From Nocardioides daedukensis (GTDB lineage: Bacteria; Actinomycetota; Actinomycetes; Propionibacteriales; Nocardioidaceae): a stretch of 64,000 bases of DNA. Location: the NCBI RefSeq assembly GCF_013408415.1, contig NZ_JACCAA010000001.1:806001-870000 (forward strand). Reading direction: 5' to 3'. Under the pieces are notes generated by a model. That model was given only the letters and a program-made list of their open reading frames with translations, did no database searches and was not told the DNA's origin. Below are positions 57,341 through 64,000 of this stretch, piece after piece. The position numbers were made by a program, and so were the translations under genes. The stretch's first letter is position 1; each line of letters starts with the position of its first letter.

Positions 57341-58319
57341 CAACGAACCATCCACCGCCGACACCAGCGAAGCCGGAACCGTCGAGACCAGGCGTGAGCC
57401 CGGCGAGCGTGCCAAGGCGGCCGTCGCCGCCCTGCGCACCGCGGAACAGCGCCCGGGCGGGTCGAAGCCGGACCCGATCCTGGTCGCCGACAACGTGGTC
57501 CGCACCTTCGGTGGCCTGACCGCCGTCGACGTCGAGCACGTCGAGATCCAGCGTGGTGCGATCACGGCCCTCATCGGTCCGAACGGGGCTGGCAAGACGA
57601 CGTTCTTCAACCTTCTGACCGGCTTCGACAAGCCGGACAGCGGCCTGTGGAAGTTCAACGGCGACGACATCTCCAAGCTGGCGCCGCACAAGGTCGCCCG
57701 CAAGGGCATGGTGCGCACCTTCCAGCTGACCAAGTCGCTGGCCCGGATGACGGTCCTGGAGAACCTCCGCCTCGGCGCGAGCGACCAGAAGGGCGAGAGG
57801 CTGTGGGCCTCGATCCTGCCCTTCCTCTGGATGGAACAGGAGGCGAAGGTCACCGAACGGGCCGACGAGCTCCTGGAGCTCTTCAACCTCGTCCGTGTGC
57901 GCAACGACTATGCCGGCAGCCTGTCCGGCGGGCAGCGCAAGCTCCTCGAGATGGCGCGTGCACTGATGGTCGGTCCGGACATGGTCATGCTCGACGAACC
58001 GATGGCAGGCGTGAACCCTCGACTGCGCCAAAGCCTCAACGAGCACATCAGAGGCCTGCGCGAGCAGGGCATGACGGTCGTCTTCGTCGAGCACGACATG
58101 GACGTCGTACGCGACGTGTCCGACTGGGTCATCGTGATGGCCCAGGGACAGGTGGTCGCCGAGGGCCCACCCGACGAGGTGATGGCGCAGCAGGCCGTGA
58201 TCGACGCCTATCTCGGCGCCCACCACGACGCGCCGCTCACCCTCGAGGAGGAGGAGCAGCAGATGCAGGAGGCTGCGGACGTGATCGCGAAGGAAGAAGA
58301 GGAAGAGGGCACCGCATGA
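57330..58319 (+). CDS. livG: Branched-chain amino acid ABC transporter ATP-binding protein LivG
   Basis: An ABC ATPase of 329 residues, longer than the usual 255 because of an N-terminal extension of about 50 residues and an acidic C-terminal tail (EEEEQQMQEAADVIAKEEEEE). Walker A is GPNGAGKTT, the signature is LSGGQRKLLEMARAL, and Walker B is MVMLDEPMAGVNP with the H-loop FVEHDMDVV. The DEPMAGVN form and the C-terminal A-loop helices are typical of LivG. Its end overlaps livF (ATGA). Confidence 0.93.
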   Translation: MPADNEPSTADTSEAGTVETRREPGERAKAAVAALRTAEQRPGGSKPDPILVADNVVRTFGGLTAVDVEHVEIQRGAITALIGPNGAGKTTFFNLLTGFDKPDSGLWKFNGDDISKLAPHKVARKGMVRTFQLTKSLARMTVLENLRLGASDQKGERLWASILPFLWMEQEAKVTERADELLELFNLVRVRNDYAGSLSGGQRKLLEMARALMVGPDMVMLDEPMAGVNPRLRQSLNEHIRGLREQGMTVVFVEHDMDVVRDVSDWVIVMAQGQVVAEGPPDEVMAQQAVIDAYLGAHHDAPLTLEEEEQQMQEAADVIAKEEEEEGTA

Positions 58320-59125
58320 GCAAGAAGTCCGGGGCCAACGCCTACGAGAACGCAAGTGGTGAGTCTGCCGCGATCGACCGCGCGGAGCACCTCGCGGCCG
58401 CCGAGGGCGCACTCCTGCGCGCCGATGACCTGACCGCGGGCTACATCCCCGAGGTCAACATCCTCAACCACTGCGACTTCCACGTGAACGAGGGTGAGCT
58501 GGTCGGCATCATCGGTCCGAACGGGGCCGGCAAGTCGACCCTGCTGAAGGCGATCTTCGGGCTGGTCACGGTTCGCGAGGGAGACATCACCCTCCGGGGC
58601 CAGTCCCTGCGTGGCAAGAAGGCCAACCAGCTGGTCGACATGGGTGTCGGGTTCGTGCCCCAGACGGAGAACGTCTTCCCGACACTCACCGTCGAGGAGA
58701 ACATGCAGATGGGCCTCTTCCTGCGGCCCAAGAAGTTCTCCGAGCGCTGGGACTACGTCGTCGACCTGTTCCCGCGCCTGTCCGACCGACGCAAGCAGCG
58801 AGCCGGGTCCCTCTCCGGCGGTGAGCGGCAGATGGTCGCCATGGCCCGGGCCCTGATGATGGAGCCCTCCGTGCTGCTCCTCGACGAGCCGTCCGCGGGT
58901 CTCTCCCCCGTCCTGCAGGACGAGGTCTTCATCTTGACCAAGCGGATCAACCGCACCGGCGTCAGCGTGATCATGGTCGAGCAGAACGCCCGCCGCTGCC
59001 TGCAGATCTGCGACCGCGGCTACGTGCTGGACCAGGGCCGCAACGCCTATACCGGTGCTGGTTCGGACCTGATGAACGATCCGCACGTCATCTCGCTCTA
59101 CCTGGGGACCCTGGCCAAGGCCTGA
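58316..59125 (+). CDS. livF: Branched-chain amino acid ABC transporter ATP-binding protein LivF
   Basis: The second ABC ATPase, 269 residues, with an N-terminal extension of about 35 residues. Walker A is GPNGAGKST, the signature LSGGERQMVAMARAL, and Walker B VLLLDEPSAGLSP, followed by the H-loop-like MVEQNARRC, in which Gln replaces the usual His, as is normal for LivF. GFVPQTENVFPTLTVEENM is the Q-loop region. Last gene of the operon; a terminator region follows. Confidence 0.93.
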   Translation: MSKKSGANAYENASGESAAIDRAEHLAAAEGALLRADDLTAGYIPEVNILNHCDFHVNEGELVGIIGPNGAGKSTLLKAIFGLVTVREGDITLRGQSLRGKKANQLVDMGVGFVPQTENVFPTLTVEENMQMGLFLRPKKFSERWDYVVDLFPRLSDRRKQRAGSLSGGERQMVAMARALMMEPSVLLLDEPSAGLSPVLQDEVFILTKRINRTGVSVIMVEQNARRCLQICDRGYVLDQGRNAYTGAGSDLMNDPHVISLYLGTLAKA

Positions 59126-59260
59126 CTCCTCGCCCGAGCCGTCGTACGTCGTCACTCACCGAGTGGCGACCTGCGGCGGCTCGGTCTCATTTCGGCGTAG
59201 GAGCCCGGGGCCGAGGGGCAGCCCTTCCGCGTTCCAGTGCCACGTCCGAGAACGCCGAAC

Positions 59261-59290
59261 GGGGCCGGCACGGTTTCCCGTGCCGGCCCC
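59261..59290. terminator. 13-bp terminator between livF and the binding protein gene
   Basis: Bases 59261-59273 pair perfectly with 59278-59290 around tttc. A weaker hairpin (ccgagccg with cggctcgg) lies nearer to livF at about 59134-59184. Confidence 0.8.
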
Positions 59291-59323
59291 GCCGGTCTTG
59301 CCTGTGCTCGTCAGGAGCGGTGA

Positions 59324-60661
59324 TCAGCCGATGTCGTCAGCCGAGATCTCGCCCTGGCTGGCCTTGACGAACTCGTAGGTGCCGTCGGCCTTGTACTGGT
59401 AGATGCCGATGAACGCGGTGCCCGGGTCACCGTTGTCCAGGAAGTCGATCGGACCGCTGTAGCCGTCGTAGTCGATGTCCTCTCCGGCCTCGAGCAGGTC
59501 CTTGCACTCCTTGAAGGTCTTGCACTTGGTGCCCTCGCGGGAGACGCCCGGAAGCTCCTTGGCGATGGCCGGACCTGCGTCCGACTTGGCGGCAATGGCA
59601 GCCAGGCCCATCAGCACCGTGCCGTCGTAGGACTCAGCGGCATAGCTCCAGTCCTGCAGCTTCGGGTCGACCGTCGCAAGACGCTTCTTCAGGTCGTCCG
59701 TGGCGGCAACGCCCGGGAGCGAGCCCTTGACGTTCGGACCCATCGTGCCGGGGTCGAAGTCCTTGGAGAAGTCGCTCAGGTTGCCGTCGACCAGGTAGAT
59801 CTTCTTGGTCGCCGGTCCCACGCCCTGCTTGACGAGCTCAGGAATGATCTTCTTGGTCTCGTCGAAGCCGATCAGGACGATCGCCTCGGGGTCAGCAGCC
59901 TTGATCGAGGAGACCTCGGTCGAGTAGTTCGCTGCCTTGGGGTCATAGATGATCTTCTCCACGACCTCGGCGTTGGCCGCCTTCACGTTCTTCTCGACGT
60001 GCCCGGCGAGCCCGGTGCCGTAGGCGTCCTGGAGGGCCAGGATGCCGACGGTCGCGTTGCCGTCCTCGATGATCGTGTCAGCCAGCACCCGACCCTGCAG
60101 GGTGTCCGGCGGAGCGGTGCGGAAGTAGAGCCCGTTGTCGCAGTAGGTGCTGAACTGGTCCGAGGTGTTGGCCGGGGACATCTCGACCATGCCCTGGCTG
60201 GTGATCTTCTCGATCACCAGCAGCGACACGCTCGAGGACGCTGCGCCCACGACGACGTCGGCCTTCTTGGCGATGAGGCTGTCCACCGACTGCGAGGCGA
60301 TCGGGTTCTGGGCATCACCGGAGTCGGAGTGCACCACCTTCACGTCCTTGCCGAGCACACCTCCGGCCTCGTTCATGTCCTTGACGGCCAGGTCGACGGC
60401 CGCGAACTCCGGCGGGCCGAGGAATGCCAGCGAACCGGTCTGCGGAAGCAGCGTGCCAACCGTGAAGGTCCCGTCGCCCTTGACGTTCGGGAACTCCTTG
60501 ACCTTGCAGTCATCGGAACTCTTCGACGACTTCTCGCTCGCGTTGTCGGACGCGTTGTTGTCGGAATCGTCCTTGTCCGTTCCACACGAGGCGCCAAGCG
60601 CCAGAACGGCTCCGATTGCAATTGCCGTCCCGAGACGCAATTTCTTGGTGGGGCGAATCAT
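59324..60661 (-). CDS. livK: Branched-chain amino acid ABC transporter substrate-binding lipoprotein
   Basis: A periplasm-facing lipoprotein of 445 residues. The signal peptide ends in a lipobox (LALGASC) with the modified Cys near residue 26, and a Ser/Asn/Asp-rich linker follows. The binding domain has GTLLPQTGSLAFLGPPEFAAVDLAV at its start and the DGTVLMGLAAIAAKS segment near the end. ATG 60661 has GGAGGG upstream. It is convergent with the liv permease operon, so the receptor is expressed from its own promoter. The ligand is inferred from the context. Confidence 0.9.
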   Translation of the reverse strand: MIRPTKKLRLGTAIAIGAVLALGASCGTDKDDSDNNASDNASEKSSKSSDDCKVKEFPNVKGDGTFTVGTLLPQTGSLAFLGPPEFAAVDLAVKDMNEAGGVLGKDVKVVHSDSGDAQNPIASQSVDSLIAKKADVVVGAASSSVSLLVIEKITSQGMVEMSPANTSDQFSTYCDNGLYFRTAPPDTLQGRVLADTIIEDGNATVGILALQDAYGTGLAGHVEKNVKAANAEVVEKIIYDPKAANYSTEVSSIKAADPEAIVLIGFDETKKIIPELVKQGVGPATKKIYLVDGNLSDFSKDFDPGTMGPNVKGSLPGVAATDDLKKRLATVDPKLQDWSYAAESYDGTVLMGLAAIAAKSDAGPAIAKELPGVSREGTKCKTFKECKDLLEAGEDIDYDGYSGPIDFLDNGDPGTAFIGIYQYKADGTYEFVKASQGEISADDIG

Positions 60662-60791
60662 TGACCCTCCGGTTCTCCACTGGCTCAGCCGTGATGTGAC
60701 ACACGACACTTGTGGGAGAAACCTAGTACCAACCGCGCGCGCTGAGCGGGAGACGAAGGGGCCGTTGCCAATTCGTGACCTTACGTATACC

Positions 60792-61433
60792 TCAGCCCTC
60801 GTGGCCGGTCACGGTGCTCTCTGGCGCTGACGGACCGTGGACGCCGTGCTCGACCACCCCGTCGGCCACCTGGCGCATCGACAGACGGAGGTCCATCGCG
60901 GTCTTCTGGATCCAACGGAAGGCGTCCGGCTCGGAGATGTCGAGGTCGCGCTGAAGGATGCTCTTCGCGCGCTCGACCGCCTTACGCGCCTCGAGGCGCT
61001 CGGTCAGGTCGGCGATCTCGTCCTCGAGGCTGGTCAGCTCCGCGAAGCGGCTGACCGCCATCTCGATCGCGGGCACCAGGTCGTTGCGCGAGAACGGCTT
61101 GACCAGGTAGGCCATCGCGCCGGCATCGCGTGCTCGCTCGACCAGGTCACGCTGCGAGAAGGCAGTGAGGATGACGACCGGCGCGATCCGCTGGTGCGCG
61201 ATCCGCTCGGCGGCGGAGATCCCGTCCAGGCGCGGCATCTTCACGTCGAGGATGACCAGGTCTGGCCGGAGCTCTTCGACGAGTGCTATCGCCTGCTCGC
61301 CGTCACCTGCCTGGCCCACGACGTCGTACCCCTCCTCGCCGAGCATCTCGGCGAGGTCCATCCGGATCAACGCCTCGTCCTCTGCAATGACGACACGACG
61401 GGAGGCGCTGGCGGGGTCGGGTGCCTGGTTCAC
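60792..61433 (-). CDS. pdtaR: ANTAR-domain response regulator (PdtaR-like)
   Basis: A 213-residue RNA-binding response regulator. The receiver domain (residues about 12-130) has VVIAEDEALIRMD with the acidic pocket, the phospho-acceptor Asp in LVILDVKMPRLDG, and the Thr and Lys of LTAFSQ and YLVKPF. The ANTAR domain follows (LEARKAVERAKSILQRDLDISEPDAFRWIQKTAMD). It would act as antiterminator on mRNA hairpins when phosphorylated by a PdtaS-type kinase, not present here. GTG 61433 is supported by TAGTCT six bases upstream. Confidence 0.92.
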   Translation of the reverse strand: MNQAPDPASASRRVVIAEDEALIRMDLAEMLGEEGYDVVGQAGDGEQAIALVEELRPDLVILDVKMPRLDGISAAERIAHQRIAPVVILTAFSQRDLVERARDAGAMAYLVKPFSRNDLVPAIEMAVSRFAELTSLEDEIADLTERLEARKAVERAKSILQRDLDISEPDAFRWIQKTAMDLRLSMRQVADGVVEHGVHGPSAPESTVTGHEG

Positions 61434-61439
61434 TCCCCC

Positions 61440-61445
61440 AGACTA
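61440..61445 (-). promoter_or_regulatory. -10 box of a leaderless promoter (pdtaR)
   Basis: TAGTCT on the minus strand stands six bases before the GTG at 61433. Confidence 0.55.
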
Positions 61446-61524
61446 TGACCGAGCGGGGTACGCCGTCGATTTCCACGGGCTGCGTGCCCCCGGCGCCACG
61501 CGGTCAGGTAGCCTTTCCCGGCCA

Positions 61525-61597
61525 GCCCCGGTAGTCCAACGGCAGAGACGATGCACTCAAACTGCATACAGTGTGGGTTCGAATCCCACCCGGGGTA
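61525..61597 (+). tRNA. tRNA with CAA anticodon (Leu), short variable loop
   Basis: The cloverleaf is complete: acceptor gccccgg (61525-61531) with ccggggt (61590-61596), D arm gtc/gac, anticodon stem atgca/tgcat around ctcaaac, and T arm gtggg/cccac around ttcgaat. The anticodon CAA would read the Leu codon TTG. The variable loop is only five bases (acagt), although leucine tRNAs normally have a long arm. No CCA is encoded. It lies between pdtaR and pyk. Confidence 0.85.
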
Positions 61598-61615
61598 CTC
61601 GCTCGATCCGGAGCC

Positions 61616-63082
61616 TCATCGACCAGCTGGTCGAATGCCCTCGCGTCGATAGGCAGGCGCGATCTCGTTGATGGCGTCGCCCATCCGGTGGATCCGGAGT
61701 GCGTTCGTCGAGCCCGGGATCCCCGGGGGCGCACCCGCGATGATCACCACGTAGTCGCCCTCCTTGACCCGTCCCGACTTCAGCAGTGCCTCGTCGACCT
61801 GACGCACCATCTCGTCGGTGTGCTCGACCGGGGCGGTCTTGAAGGTCTCCACGCCCCACGACATCGACAGCTGCGAACGGGTGGAGGCGAGCGGGGTGAA
61901 GGCCAGCACCGGGATCGAGCTGCGGTAGCGCGAGAGCCGACGAGCCGAGTCGCCGCTCTGGGTGAAGGCGACGAGGAACTTCGCATTGACCCGGTGGCCG
62001 ACCTCGGCAGCGGCCTTGGCGATGACTCCCCCACGCGTGCGCGGGTTCCAGGTGATCGCCGCCATGTTGTCCAGCTCGTGCGCCTCCGTGGAGGCGACGA
62101 TGCGGGCCATCGTCTCCACGGTGATGATCGGATAGGCACCGATGCCCGTCTCCCCCGACAGCATCACCGCATCGGCGCCGTCGAGCACCGCGTTGGCCAC
62201 GTCGGAGGCCTCGGCACGCGTCGGCGCCGGCGCGGAGATCATCGACTCCAGCATCTGTGTCGCCACGATCACCGGCTTCGCGTTGCGGCGGGCCTTCTCG
62301 ATCAGGCGCTTCTGCAGGAACGGCACGTCCTCGAGCGGGCACTCGACGCCGAGGTCACCCCTCGCGACCATCAGCCCGTCGAATGCCTTCACGATGCCGT
62401 CGATGTTCTCGATCGCCTGCGGCTTCTCGATCTTCGCGATCACGGGGACGTGCACGCCCTCCTCGTCCATGATCCGGCGTACGTCGTCAGCGTCGGCCGC
62501 ACTGCGCACGAAGCTGAGGGCGATGAAGTCCACCGAGAGGCCGAGCGCGAACCGCAGGTCGGCGATGTCCTTCTCCGAGAGCGCGGGGACGTTCACCGCG
62601 ACGCCGGGAAGGTTGATGCCCTTGTGGTTGCTGACCCGGCCACCGACGACGACCTCGGTGACGACATCGGTCCCCTCGACGGCGACCACCTTCAGTCGCA
62701 CTTTGCCGTCGTCGATCAAGATCGGATCGCCGGGCCCGACGTCTCCCGGCAGGCCGGCGTACGTCGTGGAGCCGATGCGGGCGTTGCCGGGGACGTCGCG
62801 GGTGGTGATGGTCCACTGCTCCCCCGCCATCAACAGCGCAGGACCGTCGGGGAAGAGCCCCAGGCGGATCTTGGGGCCTTGCAGGTCGGCGAAGATGCCC
62901 ACACCCCGGCCGGTGTCGTCCGAGGCCTTGCGCACCCGGTGGTAGACCTCGCGGTGGTCCTCGTGCGTGCCGTGGCTCATGTTCAGACGAGCGACGTTCA
63001 TCCCGGCGTCGACCAGGTTCCGGATCGCTTCGGGTGTCGAGGTTGCTGGGCCCAGGGTGCAGACGATCTTTGCTCTACGCAC
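61616..63082 (-). CDS. pyk: Pyruvate kinase
   Basis: The last enzyme of glycolysis, forming pyruvate and ATP from phosphoenolpyruvate. The 488 residues begin RRAKIVCTLGPATSTPEAIRNLVDAGMNVARLNMSHG, and the active-site VPVIAKIEKPQAIENIDGI with MVARGDLGVECPLEDVP and MLSGETGIGAYP are present. The length fits the actinobacterial enzyme with a normal allosteric C-domain. GTG 63082 is supported by TAGGGT six bases upstream. Confidence 0.95.
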   Translation of the reverse strand: MRRAKIVCTLGPATSTPEAIRNLVDAGMNVARLNMSHGTHEDHREVYHRVRKASDDTGRGVGIFADLQGPKIRLGLFPDGPALLMAGEQWTITTRDVPGNARIGSTTYAGLPGDVGPGDPILIDDGKVRLKVVAVEGTDVVTEVVVGGRVSNHKGINLPGVAVNVPALSEKDIADLRFALGLSVDFIALSFVRSAADADDVRRIMDEEGVHVPVIAKIEKPQAIENIDGIVKAFDGLMVARGDLGVECPLEDVPFLQKRLIEKARRNAKPVIVATQMLESMISAPAPTRAEASDVANAVLDGADAVMLSGETGIGAYPIITVETMARIVASTEAHELDNMAAITWNPRTRGGVIAKAAAEVGHRVNAKFLVAFTQSGDSARRLSRYRSSIPVLAFTPLASTRSQLSMSWGVETFKTAPVEHTDEMVRQVDEALLKSGRVKEGDYVVIIAGAPPGIPGSTNALRIHRMGDAINEIAPAYRREGIRPAGR

Positions 63083-63088
63083 ACCTTG

Positions 63089-63094
63089 ACCCTA
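63089..63094 (-). promoter_or_regulatory. -10 box of a leaderless promoter (pyk)
   Basis: TAGGGT on the minus strand ends six bases before the GTG at 63082. Confidence 0.55.
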
Positions 63095-63134
63095 TCGCTC
63101 GTGTGGGCCGAGGCCCTGTTGCCCGCCCAGATGA

Positions 63135-63188
63135 CACCGGACCGCCATGTGCTAGCCACTTTCGCTTCGAGCACATGACGGTCCGGTG
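63135..63188 (-). terminator. Long hairpin between gltD and pyk
   Basis: Bases 63135-63153 pair with 63170-63188 over 19 positions with one mismatch. It lies downstream of gltD on the minus strand and should end that transcript. Confidence 0.75.
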
Positions 63189-63190
63189 AT

Positions 63191-63229
63191 GACCCAATGA
63201 GAAGGCCCAGTGAGACGGCCCAGTGAGAC
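63191..63229 (+). repeat. 13-bp unit repeated three times
   Basis: ggcccagtgagac occurs twice in tandem (63204-63216 and 63217-63229) after a degenerate first copy (63191-63203). It sits between the gltD stop and the terminator hairpin. Confidence 0.7.
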
Positions 63230-63238
63230 GGCTGCGGC

Positions 63239-64000
63239 TCAGACCACCAGCGGCCGAGCCGTGGGCGGGATCGGCGCCGGCAGGTTGGTCGAACCGTTGA
63301 GGAACTCGTCCACCGCAGCCGCGGCGGAGCGTCCCTCGGCGATCGCCCACACGATGAGCGACTGGCCGCGACCGACATCGCCGGCCACGAACACTCCCTC
63401 GACCGATGATGAGTAGGAGTTGTCGCGTGCGACGTTCTTCCGCTCGTCCAGCTCCACTCCGAGCTGGTCAATCAGCCCGTCGGTCTCGGGGCCGGTGAAG
63501 CCCATCGCGAACAGCACGAGCTCGGCCGGGATCTCCCGCTCGGTGCCCTCGACCTCGCTCAGCCTGCCGTCCTGCATGACCACGTCGACCAGGAGCAGCG
63601 CCCGGACGTTGCCGTCCTCGTCACCGATGAACTTCTTGGTGGACACGGCATAGACCCGTTCGCCACCCTCCTCGTGGGCCGAGGAGACCTTGAAGGTCAT
63701 CGGATAGGTCGGCCACGGCTGGTTCGACGGACGCTCCGCGGGCGGCTGCGGCATGATCTCGAGCTGGGTGATCGATGCTGCACCGTGACGGATCGAGGTC
63801 CCGAGGCAGTCCGCTCCGGTGTCACCGCCACCGATGATCACGACGTTCTTGCCGTCGGCCCGGATCTGCTCCGAGCCGTCGGAGGTCGCCGGCTCGCCGA
63901 GCGAGGCCCGGTTCGACTGCGGCAGGAACTCCATGGCCTGGTGGATGCCGGCGAGCTCCCTGCCCTCGATCGGCAGGTCGCGCGGCGTGGTCGAGCCCAT
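63239..64000 (-). CDS. gltD: Glutamate synthase small subunit (C-terminal part, cut by window edge)
   Basis: The last 253 residues of the NADPH-dependent small subunit of glutamate synthase. It holds the second nucleotide-binding motif ([23 protein letters not shown]) and the FAD-binding end [23 protein letters not shown]. The first visible residues [29 protein letters not shown] belong to the middle of the family sequence, so the ATG at the window edge is internal and the gene continues beyond 64000. The partner gltB is expected upstream. Confidence 0.92.
   Translation of the reverse strand: MGSTTPRDLPIEGRELAGIHQAMEFLPQSNRASLGEPATSDGSEQIRADGKNVVIIGGGDTGADCLGTSIRHGAASITQLEIMPQPPAERPSNQPWPTYPMTFKVSSAHEEGGERVYAVSTKKFIGDEDGNVRALLLVDVVMQDGRLSEVEGTEREIPAELVLFAMGFTGPETDGLIDQLGVELDERKNVARDNSYSSSVEGVFVAGDVGRGQSLIVWAIAEGRSAAAAVDEFLNGSTNLPAPIPPTARPLVV

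Noticed and set aside
63998..64000. ATG at the window edge as start of gltD
   Set aside because: The first residues match the middle of the glutamate synthase small subunit; about half of the protein must lie beyond the window.

Overview
The window looks like a chromosome segment of a high-GC actinobacterium, most likely a Nocardioidaceae-type organism (Nocardioides or a relative). The evidence is the overall base composition, a SigA/HrdB factor with an Ala/Lys-rich N-terminus, a second group-2 sigma factor close by, a PdtaR-type ANTAR regulator, actinobacterial DUF families, and many GTG/TTG starts. Many genes carry a TAnnnT -10 box 6-8 bases before the start codon, as expected for leaderless mRNAs. 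No database search was possible; family names come from reading the translated proteins.

Region 1 (1-25 kb) is ordinary core genome. It holds the end of a GMC/cholesterol-oxidase-like gene, topoisomerase IV subunit B, a UDP-GlcNAc 2-epimerase, a small Cys/His protein, the principal sigma factor, a HhH-GPD repair protein, a glutamate-cysteine ligase, a DUF4192 protein, DNA polymerase IV and the 5-oxoprolinase operon pxpABC. These are followed by an S9 oligopeptidase, a SigB-like sigma factor, dephospho-CoA kinase, a CPA1 antiporter, an acyl-CoA ligase, a GlxA/AraC regulator diverging from a 50-residue membrane protein, and ribosomal protein S1. Two exact GGAAT-N18-GTT promoters of SigR/SigH type precede the Cys/His protein gene and the SigB-like gene.

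Region 2 (25.5-50 kb) is a cell-surface region. It starts with a 1475-residue exported protein made of eight Ig-like repeats and a calcium-type TSP3 tail. Two methyltransferases follow, then an ISL3 element with clear ends and 8-bp target duplications whose transposase is split by a roughly 300-bp insertion. Next come a DUF3068 protein, an overlapping operon (nucleotide-sugar dehydrogenase, GT2, SDR epimerase), a GT-C-like membrane protein, an acyltransferase-3, an AftD-type arabinofuranosyltransferase, a divergent methyltransferase/GT4 pair, a DUF2613 mini-protein, another GT-C-like protein and a flippase. From memory, the set recalls the mycobacterial Rv0224c-Rv0228 and aftD/Rv0236A loci, here brought together with extra sugar genes. 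Its middle part (about 30.9-44.7 kb) is visibly poorer in GC and contains rare TTA codons, which suggests acquired or fast-changing DNA.

Region 3 (50-64 kb) returns to core genome. It contains polA, a PaaI thioesterase, a GNAT enzyme, a DUF554 membrane protein and a branched-chain amino acid ABC operon. The first permease of that operon carries an exported N-terminal pair of carboxypeptidase-regulatory-like domains, and the binding-protein gene lies convergent on the other strand. The window ends with pdtaR, a tRNA with a CAA anticodon but a short variable loop, pyruvate kinase, and the C-terminal part of gltD, which is cut by the window edge.
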